A DNA stretch of 64,000 nt from Owenia fusiformis. Taxonomy: Eukaryota; Annelida; Polychaeta; Sabellida; Oweniidae. This document shows, piece after piece, positions 47,201-58,002 of the stretch (positions are counted from its first letter, which is position 1; each line of letters opens with the position of its first letter). Location of the stretch: contig CAIIXF020000010.1 of the NCBI GenBank assembly GCA_903813345.2, forward strand, positions 30,622,828 through 30,686,827, written 5' to 3'. The notes below the pieces were generated by a model. The model was not told where the DNA came from. It saw nothing but the letters and a program-made list of their open reading frames with translations, and did no database searches. A program made the translations under genes and the position numbers.

Positions 47201-50200
47201 TTATGCAAGGTTTGTCTTACACATTATCCAAATCTTGAGAATGAGCAATATTGGACATAAGAGATAAATAACAATGTCTATACAAAATGGCTACTCACTA
47301 GTATGGGGCGATTAGACGTTGATGATATGACATCAAAGGCTGACAATATTCTTACTCGAAAGATGATCTTGGGTTAACTTAAAGAAATATGATATGGCTT
47401 TCATATATATTTCTATGTACCTACCAGTGCATACTGTAATTGTTCCATCCCACGAACTGTTACTTTGACATGTTCTGATAGAGCTCCCAGACAATGTATA
47501 GCCAGGATTGCATTGGAACACTACCATTGAATTATAAACCGTCGTTCCATCTCCAAAAGTAGACCCATTGCCAGGAGCAGTTAGAGATCCACAATCTGCA
47601 ACTATTAATACATATGTCGTTTGAAATGTATATTATATATATACATATATTATATATATTATATATATATTGTATATATATAATATTGAACCTCATACCA
47701 AATTATATATGATGAAATGGGTTGAGCGGATCTTTATATCAGTATTGTCATTTCTTGAGTATTGGATCAATCAAATATAAAACCTAAGCCTAAATTGATG
47801 ATTTAATTTGTATATGTTCAAAGGATATACTTTATGTAGGCATTTTTGAATGGCCTCAATTCACATGTGTTCTTTAGTTAATATGACATGAAAATGATAT
47901 ATAAAAAGATCTGGATCATACCGGACAATCCTTCTTTCCAGAATAATATATATAGATATATAGAGTCGACAAAAGGTTGATATATATGACTTCAAGTGAT
48001 ATATTTACTTGTGCATATGGTTTCTGGTAGCGACCAAGTTGCATTGGCCTGACATGTTCTCGTGGCAGATCCACTCAGAATGTACCCAGTCTGACAAGTG
48101 AATGTCACCACTGTGTTGTAAGCATCCCCACTGCCAGTCACTGTATCATATCCCGAAGGAGCAGTCAACTGGCCACACCCTCCGACTATAAATTCATTTG
48201 AAGTTGGGTTAGCTCTCGCACGATCGACAACAATATATATCACTGTCTCTTAGATTACAAAGAAATGGCCAACAAGATCTAGTCTTAGGTTTCAACTTAT
48301 AGTCTTAAAGTTGAAAAATTTTTTTCAAGGGGTCAAAGTGAAAGCTATATTTTTTAAATAAAATTTGATATTACGTTTATACGGCACCCTTATCGCGACT
48401 TTCTGAAGTGCTATTGTCACACTGGCCATTTTAAGCACAAACGTAATTCCAACTACAGAAGTATAACACAAGCCCATTTATAAAACATTCAAAATTAAAT
48501 CTTAAATAATCTGTAATCAAAAATCTAAATTACTCACATACGCAAATGGGTTGTTCTCCACTCCATATTCCCGATGATAAACATGTCCTTGTTGAATTAC
48601 CGATTAGGCTGAACCCAGTTTCACAAGCGAATGACGCAACAGAATTGTAATCAGTTCCAGATATAGTCAGCGTGCCATTGACAAGAATGGGCAGTGGACC
48701 ACAATCAACAACTAAAGAAAGAATAAAATACGGCAAATTACAATCAGATTTATCAGCATCTTTATAATCCAAAGCTTGTGTAAGAAAATACATCGGTAAA
48801 GAAAAATATCGGTAAATACAATACATCAGATATATTGTATTTCCTTCAGATATACCCTACATCAAAAATACCATATCGTTAAATACCATATATCAACCCT
48901 CGGTCCCTACGGTCCCTCGGGTAGATATATTGTATTTCCCTCTGATATATCCTTTATAAAAAACCTCCAATTAAATAACCTCTATGTATTTCTATGTACC
49001 TACCAGTGCATACTGTAATTGTTCCATCCCACGAACTGTTACTTTGACATGTTCTGATAGAGCTCCCAGACAATGTATAGCCAGGATTGCATTGGAACAC
49101 TACCATTGAATTATAAACCGTCATTCCATCTCCAAAAGTAGACCCATTGCCAGGGGCAGTTAGAGCTCCGCAATCTGCGACTATTTTTAAACATATATCG
49201 TTTGCAATCTTCTCAGAAAAAATATCGAACTTCATACCAAATTATATATGATGGATACATAAAATTATAAAATAGTTTGAGAGGCCCTTTTTATCAATAT
49301 TGTAATTTCTTAATTATAAGAGCAATTGAAAATAAAACTCAAGCCACAATTAATGATTGCCAACTACTATTTTAATTATCTTTTGTTAGTCTATTCAAAG
49401 TAATAGAATTGTACTGGATTTCATTCAAAGGCTATATCTTATGTAGGCATTTTTAAATGGCCTCAATTCACATTTGTTCTTCAGTTGAAATATGGTTGTA
49501 ATATATGATTCCAAGTAATATATTTACTTGTGCATATGGTTTCTGGTAGCGACCAAGTTGCATTAGCCTGACATGTCCTCGTGGCAGATCCACTCAGAAT
49601 GTAACCAGTCTGACAAGTGAATGTCACCACTGTGTTGTAAGCATCACCACTGCCAGTCACTGTAGCATATCCAGGAGGAGTCAACTGGCCGCAGCCACCA
49701 ACTATAAATTAAATCTTTTTCTGCTCAAATCTGACCCACATCAAATAAAATTTAAGATATACCCTGTTAGCTTACAAAGAATCTGAACATAAGTGGGATA
49801 TGGTCTGTTTGGGAAACAAGGAAATTTCGACAGCCTAGAATCAGTTATAATGTTTCTACATGTTCTTGTGTTTGTATAAGAATTGTTCATTAGAATCACT
49901 GTTTTCACGTTGAGCACCGTGTCCTTGCAATATCAGTATTATACAAATATCGAAAGGGATTACATAACGTAAAACTTTACTTACAGACGCAAATGGATTG
50001 TTCTCCACTCCACATCCCTGATGATAAACATATTCTTGTGGAATTTCCAGTGAGATTAAACCCAGTTTCACACGTGAATGACGCTACAGAATTGTAAACA
50101 GTACCAGACAAACTCAATGTGCCGTTTGCAGGCATATCCAGCGTACCACAGTCCACAACTAAAGGAAGAATGGTAAATCCAGCAACTTAAAATGTACAAA

Positions 50201-53200
50201 TGTACGAAGGTGAGATCAGCAACGTCAGGGCTGAAACAGGAATCTAAATTATTGTATAATAATTATTGTTATAATATATATAACATGACGGCCAACCAAG
50301 TTCTGTGTATGGAAATTTCCGCGTGTCCATCTTTCGCATGTTCTAGTTCTAGTAGAGCTCCCAGACAATGTATAGCCAGGAATGCGTTGTAACACTACAA
50401 CAGCGTTATATTGAATCTCCACATTTACTCCAATTTAATGTGAAATTATATATTGCTATTGACCTACTTGTGCATGTCGTATCAGTCCCGTCCCATGATC
50501 CGTTACTTTGGCATGTTCTAACAGAGCTCCCTGACAATGTATAGCCAGGATTGCATTGGAATACTACTACGGCATCGTATGTTGTTCTTGAATCCCCAGA
50601 TTTACTCCCATTTTCAGGAGTAGATAATTCTCCACAGTCAACAACTATAAAGATTTTGATAAGATACATATTAGATTGGATAAATATGTTTTATTTCCCA
50701 AAGCTTATAAATATACAAATTTATGAAAAAGATTGTTACGTGTGAATTATGAGTCAAGAAATCTTACGTGTACAGTTGGTTTCAGTTCCTGACCACATGC
50801 CGTCACTCTGGCATGTTCTAGATGAGCTCCCTGTGAGGATGTATCCTGTCGCACATGTGAATGTCACCTCTGAGTTTGCGTTACTGAATGTTGCAGAGGC
50901 GTATCCTTGGGGAGGATTCAACTGTCCACATCCTCCAACTAAAATTTTTTCTCAGTTCAAGATCTCAATACTTTGAATGAACCTACGTAAGTTTTAAATG
51001 TTTTTTTATACTTAATCCATTTTTATTTATTCTACTCCATAAAAACATCGAGGATGTCTTCTCTGGTGTAGCGATATAAGTGGCAGAGTTCCCTTAAATT
51101 GAAAACTGTTCGTACAAAATACTCACATACACATGTTGGCTGTTGACCACTCCATATGCCGAATGATAGGCAGGTTCTTGAAGAACTTCCAAATAAAAAA
51201 AATTCAGGTGGACATGCGAACGATGCTACTGAATTGTAAACAGTCCCCGTTAAGCTCAATGTGCCATTGGGAGGAGTCGCAAGGGAACCACAATCGACAA
51301 CTGAAAAGTGATAAGTAAACGAGGATTGTTTCAGTGGCAATATTTAATATTTATTTAGGTTTTATCTCAACATCGCGACGTTTTAGAATGATGATTGATT
51401 TTTTCCGAGTGATATGAGGAACCTACCAATACACGATGTTGTCGTTCCACTCCATGTCCCATCGCTCTGGCAAGTTCTAAGAGAACTACCACTTAATACG
51501 TGACATATAGCAATATATATGTGATATAAGGAACCTACCAATACACGATGTTGTCGTTCCACTCCATGTCCCATCGCTCTGGCAAGTTCTAAGAGAACTA
51601 CCACTTAATACGTGACATATAGCAATATATATGTGATATAAGGAACCTACCAATACACGATGTTGTCGTTCCACTCCATGTCCCATCGCTCTGGCAAGTT
51701 CTAAGAGAACTACCACTTAATACGTGACATATAGCAATATATATGTGATATAAGGAACCTACCAATACACGATGTTGTCGTTCCACTCCATGTCCCATCG
51801 CTCTGGCAAGTTCTAAGAGAACTACCACTTAATACGTGACATATAGCAATATATATGTGATATAAGGAACCTACCAATACACGATGTTGTCGTTCCACTC
51901 CATGTCCCATCGCTCTGGCAAGTTCTAAGAGAACTACCACTTAATACGTGACATATAGCAATATATATGTGATATAAGGAACCTACCAATACACGATGTT
52001 GTCGTTCCACTCCATGTCCCATCGCTCTGACAAGTTCTGACAGAACTACCACTTAGCACGTGACCAATGTCACATGTGAAGACTACGTCTGAATCGTATG
52101 TTGTCGCATTGCTGGACAACGACCCATTCTCCGGAATACCAAGGACTCCACAATCGACAACTACAACAACATATCTCAAACATTTTTCGGTAGGCCTATG
52201 CACCATTTATGGTGACACATGATTTGTAAAATGTGTGCGTTTTGTTGAAATACTGAGGAAACTACTGCTAATCATTGTTCAATTACTTTAATATCGGCTT
52301 TTCATCATACACGCTGCAAGACCATTCCTCTAGAATCATAAAGTATTACGTGTGTGTCTTTGTCATCACTATGTTCTTATGGTCATATTTTTGTATCTTC
52401 TAACATATTTGTCAAAAACTATAATATTTCAATATTAACGTATATGGAGGCAATACACAGATTTGGCAAAGTGAAGTTATGATCTATATAGATTTCAAAG
52501 AAGCTTAGTTGTGCAATTGGTTTCAGTTCTTGGTCATATGCCGTCACTCTAGCAAACCCTCGAGGAACTTAATATAGTTTCTTTATGTTTTGAATTTGAA
52601 ATTTAGATTTCAAAGAAGCTTACTTGTGCAATTGGTTTCAGTTCCTGACCACGTGCCGTCACTCTGGCATGTCCTTGAGGAACTTCCTAAGAGGGTGTAG
52701 CCGGTCTGACAGGTAAATGACACCACTGCATTAAATATGTAGCTACTGCCAGTAATAGTCGCATATTCCAAAGGTGGGTTTAGCACACCACAATCTCTAA
52801 CTAAAAATGAGATTTAGATGTACGTCATATTATCAATACAATTTCATTTGCTAAACATATCTATTATATTTAATCGATAGAATATTATGCTCTTAAGTAC
52901 TGGTTCAGTACTAAACTCCAAATTGTACTTCATATATAATGTTGTGATATATAATTTCTAATAATGACACAGAGATAAGTCTTACTTGTGCATATTGTCT
53001 CTGTCCCATCCCAAGTTGAGTTGGCCTGGCACGTTCTTGTTGAACTTCCAGAGAGAACATACCCCACATTACAGGAGAATGTTGCCAATGTATTGTATGT
53101 ACTATTCGCTACATCTACTGTACCGTTTCCAGGAGCAAGTAGGGTTTCACAGTCGTTTACTATAACGGAATTAAAGGTGAAGCCTCAAAAGAGAATTCAA

Positions 53201-56200
53201 AGGACTCGACTCAGAAATTCTCATAGATAATATTTCTATTCGTTCTAGTGCGGTTATAAATCCATATTTTGCATGGTTGCATGAAAAAGTATATTGTGTG
53301 ACGTATTTGCAAAACTGGTATGGCAATGTATACTTACTTATGCACGTGGTGTTAGTGCCCGACCAAGTACTGTTAGCCAAACACAGCCTGCTACTGCTAC
53401 CAACGAGGGTGTATCCAGTATTACACGTGAATGACAGAACAGAGTTGTAAAACGTGTCATTTCCGATTGTGTCACCATTGTTGAGTGGTTCTAGAGTTGG
53501 GCAGGAGCTCACTATAACAAAAGGCCAGATAGGACCATAGTTGTAAAGGAAGTACAAGAGAGAGACGTTACTTTCAGGGTTCCTATATTATAATGTTGTC
53601 TGACGATGACATCGTGGCATAAATGGTTTCAGTTATCGATCTTGGGATTCTTTTCAAAGTCTTTGTTATGATGCCTAGGTGAATAAATTAAATTATGATA
53701 CTAAATTTATATGATATTTACATGTACATTCTGGTTGGCGTCCACTCCACACGCCCAGATATAAACACGTCCTTATAAAACTGCCAAACAACATATTGAA
53801 TCCAGTGTCACACATGAAAATCGCGACAGAATTGTAAACAGTTCCTGTTATGTTCAGTGTGCCATTAGTAGGGATGTCAAGAGGGCCACAGTCAACAACT
53901 AAGCAAAAATAATTTTATCAATATATTTTTAGATATCCATATGTGGATATATGATATGATATTACAGTAAGTGATGTCGGAAAAATATGGTATCTGTAAA
54001 CAATCAATTTTGGATCATAATAATTTACTCTGTAGGAAACAATCGTGAAACAATTGCTGACATTTTATCATAACCAACCCTTCTCTAAAATCTTGCATAA
54101 ATTGAATTTAATTGCAACTTTATAATAAAACTTCATAATAAAACTTCCTCCCATGGATTTTCTTCCAGGGAAACATTAATTGGTTCCATTTTAGTTAATG
54201 TGTCCGACCATAAGTCATAATAAGTTAACTCAGCATATGAGGTTTATGTATCCCAGCTTATTAGATATGGCAGGGCGTGTTCAAAATTTCTAGATTTCAA
54301 ATCAAGACATATTTTAGTGACCTAGCTGTTAGGTCAAGGTTATACTTGTAAAAAACTTAAGAGATCTTTTCTAGGCTTTACTGAAAAGTACAAGTCATTA
54401 ATCTTGAAATTTCAAATTTTACCACTTGAGATGCTGAAGGATGTAGGAATTGTATAATAAATTTGCAATGAACTCACAATTTTTTCACCTGGGACCTTTT
54501 GAGGTGGATCCCGGCTATGGCATTAATGGTTGAGAAATAGGGATCGAAACCAGCCATAGTTTTCTCCTGATGACCATTGTAAATCGTTGTTTTATGGATT
54601 ATGATGATGGCTTTGCGAACGGATGTTGACCCTTTGAACTGCCCATCGACTTCGAGACAGGATTTTATCTATCCAACATCATTTGAGACTGAATACTCAT
54701 ACTGAATCTTTTATGAGTACTAGTATCTACAACTATTTTTGATGTTATGAATATTGGCTACCAGTATTTTCATTTTTCTTCAACATGTATTGTAATGACT
54801 TCAGTATGAATGAAATGTCCCTTGGTGTTCTGGTCCTGGTTCTCGATTGGAGAGGGGAGGGGGATGTTAGACATTGTTTCTTTTCACGTTAGATCATGGT
54901 TTTGGAATATATAGGGTCTACTTTTCTTATGACAGATTTACACTTACAGTTTGCTTTTCGTGTTGGGTTTCTAGTCACCCTTCCCTTTTGGCATTTGTGC
55001 TTATATATTTAAGGAATTATTCATTTGCCTTGAGCCTAAAATTAATCTAATTAAGAATTGATTTTAGATTTTTACTTCATTTTATGGTAAGTTTTTTTTT
55101 TATTTAGCAATGGATTTTAAGGGTTACTTATGCATCGCCTTTCAAACATCTTAGGAAATTGGGTTTATTATAGATGAACAAATGAAGTTTCCCCTTTCCA
55201 ATTTTAATATGTCTAGTTTAAATTTGAACGAGTTCCAGCTAAAATCAAAATTGAGTTTCGCGTAGGGGGATATAATTATGTTACAGTTTAATGCTAATTG
55301 GAAACTATGCTGGGTTTATGTTAATTATCATAATTATATGATCAGAAGATAGAAAAGCGTGTCATGCATACTTTAGCAACAAATATCTCGATTAACATTC
55401 AAACATGTTTAAAAGCTACACATTCAAAAATGGCTTCCAATATATTATGTTATGGTCCAAATCCATCTCTCAGCATGCAAAACACAAAGTGCGTTTTATA
55501 TGCAAGCTTAATGTCTCTGTTGATAATACCTGTACAGGTTGGGGCAGTACCATCGTACGTCCCATCCAGTTGGCATGTTCTTTCGCTGCTGCCGCTTAGT
55601 GAATAACCTATATTGCAACTGAAGTAGAGGGATGATCCAACTGTGGTTGCAGAACCAGTTACGGTGCCATTTGCGGGGGCCGGGAGACTACCACAGTCCA
55701 CAAGGGGCACGTTCCCCGCTATTCAAATTAATGGTTTGTATATGTAACAGATAAAAATGAATATCTAATGTTCAATTTAAATGGCATATATTGTCGTCGG
55801 ATTGAATAATTGATAAAATATTGCTAGGAATAAGTATGTAAGTACAAATACTTATGTAAGTAAATATAATATCCAAACTGAAATAACTTTGCGTTCCTCA
55901 AGGATCCGCACGGATCGCCCAACTCGGACCGCCAAACGACGAACACCGTAAACAAAAAGACTAGGGACTATATGGTTTAATAAGGTACCTATAATTTCTA
56001 TATTTCTAAAATACACCCAAAATAGTTCAACAACCGGAAGTCTCATTGTAGACAAATTGCAACTTAATTAAATGCTTCATATTAATGTTGTTGAAAAACT
56101 GAGATAAACATAAAATGGCATTAAAACACTATTCAATTGGTACTTCCAACTTATGGAAGGGGCTGTATTAAGGTATACATTATATACTTACAACATCTTT

Positions 56201-58002
56201 GCTTTTTGTAATGTGTTATGTTGTTGACGACGTTAAAAGAGTTACAAGTTGTCGTTGTATCGTGTGAATAACACAGGTTTGACAGGAAATTAAAGTCAAC
56301 AGCTGAGCAGGACGCATTGCAGGAATTAAGGCAGTCCCTAGCTGTGATGACACCCGGCACTAACACTGCTCCAAATACATTGACATCACTGTATTGTTCA
56401 AGGACTGGCAGAGCTGTTAATGAAAAAATCACAATCGAAAATGTATCATGTTCTTTTCGGTAAATATCTACTGCAGTTTGAATGTTTCTGTAATTTGTAA
56501 TGAGTATCAATTCTATGGGGATCCTTTGCTGGAATCATTGAAAGATGAACAGGTTGTACAGTGTACGCACATCACAGAATCATGTTAGTGATAAAAGTAA
56601 TCCGAAACAAATAATTCACAACAATTAACGAGCCTGTAGTGAGTTCTCGATGCAAGTGTTTGCAAAGAAGCACTACTACATATCCGAAACAAATAACTCA
56701 CAACAATTAACGAGCCTGTAGTGAGTACTCGATGCAAGTGTTTGCAAAGAAGCAGTACTACATAAGTATTCGACGTTGTCGATATCGTGACTGAAACATC
56801 TCTGCTGGTCGAAGTCAACTCCCATGCACCTTGATTGAGTCTCGCAGATGTTGATGCATTCTGTCGCTGTGGTCGCTCCTGCGATCTCCGTTCCCCCGGG
56901 GACGTGGAAACCAGCAAATGAATCTTAGAAAAAAGGACAAAGACTTACATTTCAATTGTGTTGCTTTGTTAGACGTTTCCGGCGACCCACGTGATAGAAA
57001 CCTCTAATTTTGATTATCTTGTTTTTGATTTAGATTTAAAAAATGTCAACAAAATTTCTATTTAGTAAATTTTCTTGTGTAACCTTAGTAATAGGTAGGT
57101 CTAGGGGAAAGTTAGTTAATATAACTCTCTTATCATCAACAATAGTTCTGCTTATCATTAGGGATAGGTCTAGGGAAAAGTTAAGATAATTTTCTCTTAT
57201 CATCAACAATAATTTTTCTTATCATTAGGGATAGGTCTAGGGAAAACTTAAGATAACTTTCTCTTATCATCAACAATGGTTTTTCTTATCATTAGGGATA
57301 GGTCTAGGGAAAAGTAAAGATAACTTTCTCTTATCATCAACAATAATTCTGCTTCTCATTAGGGATAGGTTTAGGGAAAAGAAAAGATGACTTTCTCTTA
57401 TCATCAACAATTGCTCTTCCTACATTAGGGATAGGTCTAGGGGAAATTAAGGTGGGAATAACAAAAATGCAAGCATACTGCATATTCAATGGTAATTGAA
57501 AGAATACTATTCTGTACGAAATATTAATCTAATGAAGGTACAGGTTGAAAAAACCATAGGACAATTTCCAATTTGGGCTTATCCCTGCTTCTTGGAACTA
57601 ATAAAAATCTAGGATACCAAGAAATTTGATGTCATTGCATCCTACAAGAAATTAGGGAATCTTGGCGGTATCCTTTGAATAATGAATGCCTAATTGGTAT
57701 TTAGACTCCCAAAATTAGACGTTCGTTGAAAATTGTTAAAAACATTCAAAATCTAGGATACCAAGAAATTTGTTGCCATTGCATCCTACAAGAAATAAGG
57801 GAAACTTAAGGGGTTGCTTTGAATAATGAATGCCTAATTGATATTTAGACTCCCAAAATTAGACGTTCAAGTTCAATATGTCGAAACGATTAATTTTAAT
57901 ATGAAAATCAGAGTTTAACTTACCTATTACAATACAGCTAACACCTCCGAGATACAATCCAATCCCAAATATAATTTGTAAATAGTCCCCAACGTGTGCC
58001 AT
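40443..58002 (-). CDS. Secreted PAN/apple - 21 x sushi (CCP) - C-type lectin protein, about 1546 aa
   Basis: Twenty-six minus-strand exons join in frame (4641 nt), every junction phase 1. Signal peptide 58002-57924. PAN-like exons 56923-56702 and 56413-56192 (222 nt each). Sushi: 55718-55530, 53898-53722, 53511-53338, 53159-52986, 52800-52624, 52160-51987, 51300-51127, 50938-50768, 50644-50468, 50158-49985, 49701-49528, 49180-49004, 48711-48538, 48185-48009, 47601-47425, 47070-46897, 46452-46276, 45930-45754, 44033-43857, 43507-43325, 42750-42577. Lectin 41220-41029 and 40666-40443 (stop TAG). Each sushi exon has the four-Cys pattern with CG at the start, GYxLSGSSxRTC and WSG or WDG. No membrane segment follows the lectin, so the product is probably secreted. 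Sushi and lectin modules suggest adhesion, glycan binding or immune recognition (inference). The order is the reverse of selectins. Tandem exon-end copies and intronic transposons complicate splicing. Confidence 0.88.
42238..42362. repeat. GGGGTTGAGTTKACT minisatellite
   Basis: About eight imperfect copies of a 15-16-bp unit (tggggttgagttttact / tggggttgagttgact) in the intron between sushi 21 and the lectin exons. Confidence 0.85.
44070..44186. repeat. Short foldback repeat, copy 1
   Basis: tttttgatacagggtatatc at the left faces gatataccctgtatcaaaaa at the right; the inner part aacccgagagaccg faces ccgagggtt. A related copy is at 48833-48968. Confidence 0.75.
44508..45594 (+). mobile_element. 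Mariner element, TA target duplication, transposase fragment
   Basis: The ends cgaggggtgatcaataagta and tacttattgatcacccctcg are perfect inverted repeats flanked by TA (44506-44507 and 45595-45596). Arms pair for about 200 bp (aatggacgc, ttttatagaccaatccctt, ccccgggaccgacatttacg). Inside, 44879-45172 encodes LLHMDNAPAHRSQNVQKTIS and ANAPYCPDLLTCDLF, matching the mariner DNAPxH and PYSPDLxxCDFF blocks. Roughly the first two-thirds of the transposase is missing, so it needs enzyme in trans. It sits in the intron between sushi 18 and 19. Confidence 0.88.
46531..46658. mobile_element. Foldback MITE family member 3
   Basis: Ends are cttggtcacatttgctccga and tcggagcaaatgtgaccaag. It is the best-preserved terminal pair of the family, in the intron between sushi 16 and 17. 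Confidence 0.8.
47636..47690. repeat. TA-rich microsatellite
   Basis: About 55 bp of TATATA-type sequence in the intron between sushi 14 and 15. Confidence 0.9.
48833..48968. repeat. Short foldback repeat, copy 2
   Basis: Contains atattgtatttccttcagat at one side, ccctcggtccctacggtccc in the centre and atattgtatttccctctgat at the other. Related to 44070-44186. Located in the intron between sushi 12 and 13. Confidence 0.65.
50310..50440 (-). pseudogene. Decayed duplicate of sushi exon 9
   Basis: ccagacaatgtatagccagg and the following bases repeat the middle of exon 9 at an offset of 169 bp. Translation gives NAVVVLQRIPGYTLSGSSTR, in which a domain Cys has become Arg; the 3' end and donor are lost. 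A non-functional exon copy in the intron after sushi 9. Confidence 0.75.
51417..52065 (-). repeat. 112-bp tandem array of the 3' end of sushi exon 6 with its splice donor
   Basis: Six copies at exact 112-bp spacing; donor positions (plus-strand acctac) begin at 51421, 51533, 51645, 51757, 51869 and 51981. The copy at 51981 belongs to the real exon 6. Each unit holds about 70 nt of coding sequence (SGSSLRTCQSDGTWSGTTTS), an intact GTAGGT donor and about 40 nt of intron. The five extra units are nearly identical to each other and differ slightly from the exon copy. 112 is not a multiple of three, and read-through meets a stop (RIKW-stop), so use of a downstream donor would truncate the protein. 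Confidence 0.95.
52491..52700 (-). repeat. 115-bp tandem duplication of the 3' end of sushi exon 5
   Basis: gatttcaaagaagctta at 52491 recurs at 52606, followed in both by ttgtgcaattggtttcagtt and gccgtcactct. The outer copy has lost its donor (GTAAGC became CTAAGC on the coding strand), leaving the inner one functional. Confidence 0.85.
56601..56764 (-). repeat. 82-bp tandem duplication of the 3' end of the first PAN-like exon
   Basis: tccgaaacaaataattcaca at 56601 recurs at 56683 as tccgaaacaaataactcaca, followed by matching acgagcctgtagtgagt and gcaagtgtttgcaaagaag. The exon-proximal copy keeps a GTGAGT donor (plus-strand actcac 56696-56701); the distal copy has GTGAAT. Confidence 0.9.
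57085..57450. repeat. 67-bp minisatellite in intron 1 of the sushi-lectin gene
   Basis: gggataggtctaggg recurs at 57161, 57228, 57295, 57362 and 57428, with cttatcatcaacaat between; about six copies. Confidence 0.9.
57606..57893. repeat. 144-bp direct duplication in intron 1
   Basis: aatctaggataccaagaaat at 57606 recurs at 57750. Both copies continue through gcatcctacaagaaat to actcccaaaattagacgttc. Confidence 0.9.

Larger units (their letters stand above)
42577..52800 (-). repeat. Three-exon sushi block array (A-C-B order, 17 exons)
   Basis: Sushi exons 5 to 21 fall into three types. Type A (GYATVTGSG-like, FTCQTGYILSGSATRTCQ): exons 5, 8, 11, 14, 17, 20. Type C (NGSxxGD, FQCNPGYTLSGSSxRTCQS, SWDGT): exons 6, 9, 12, 15, 18, 21. 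Type B (NGTLxxSGTxYNSVASF, STRTCLSSGxWSGEQPxCVC): exons 7, 10, 13, 16, 19. The order never breaks. Homologous introns also match, for example ctcgcacgatcgacaaca after exons 14 and 17 upstream sides, so blocks were copied with introns. The spacing of type-A exon ends ranges from about 1.2 to 3.0 kb, the largest containing the mariner element. Confidence 0.88.

Noticed and set aside
51383-52052. Five near-identical 73-76-aa frames (MVVLLELARAMGHGVERQ)
   Set aside because: They are out-of-frame readings of the 112-bp exon-end array; the true exon frame gives the sushi sequence.
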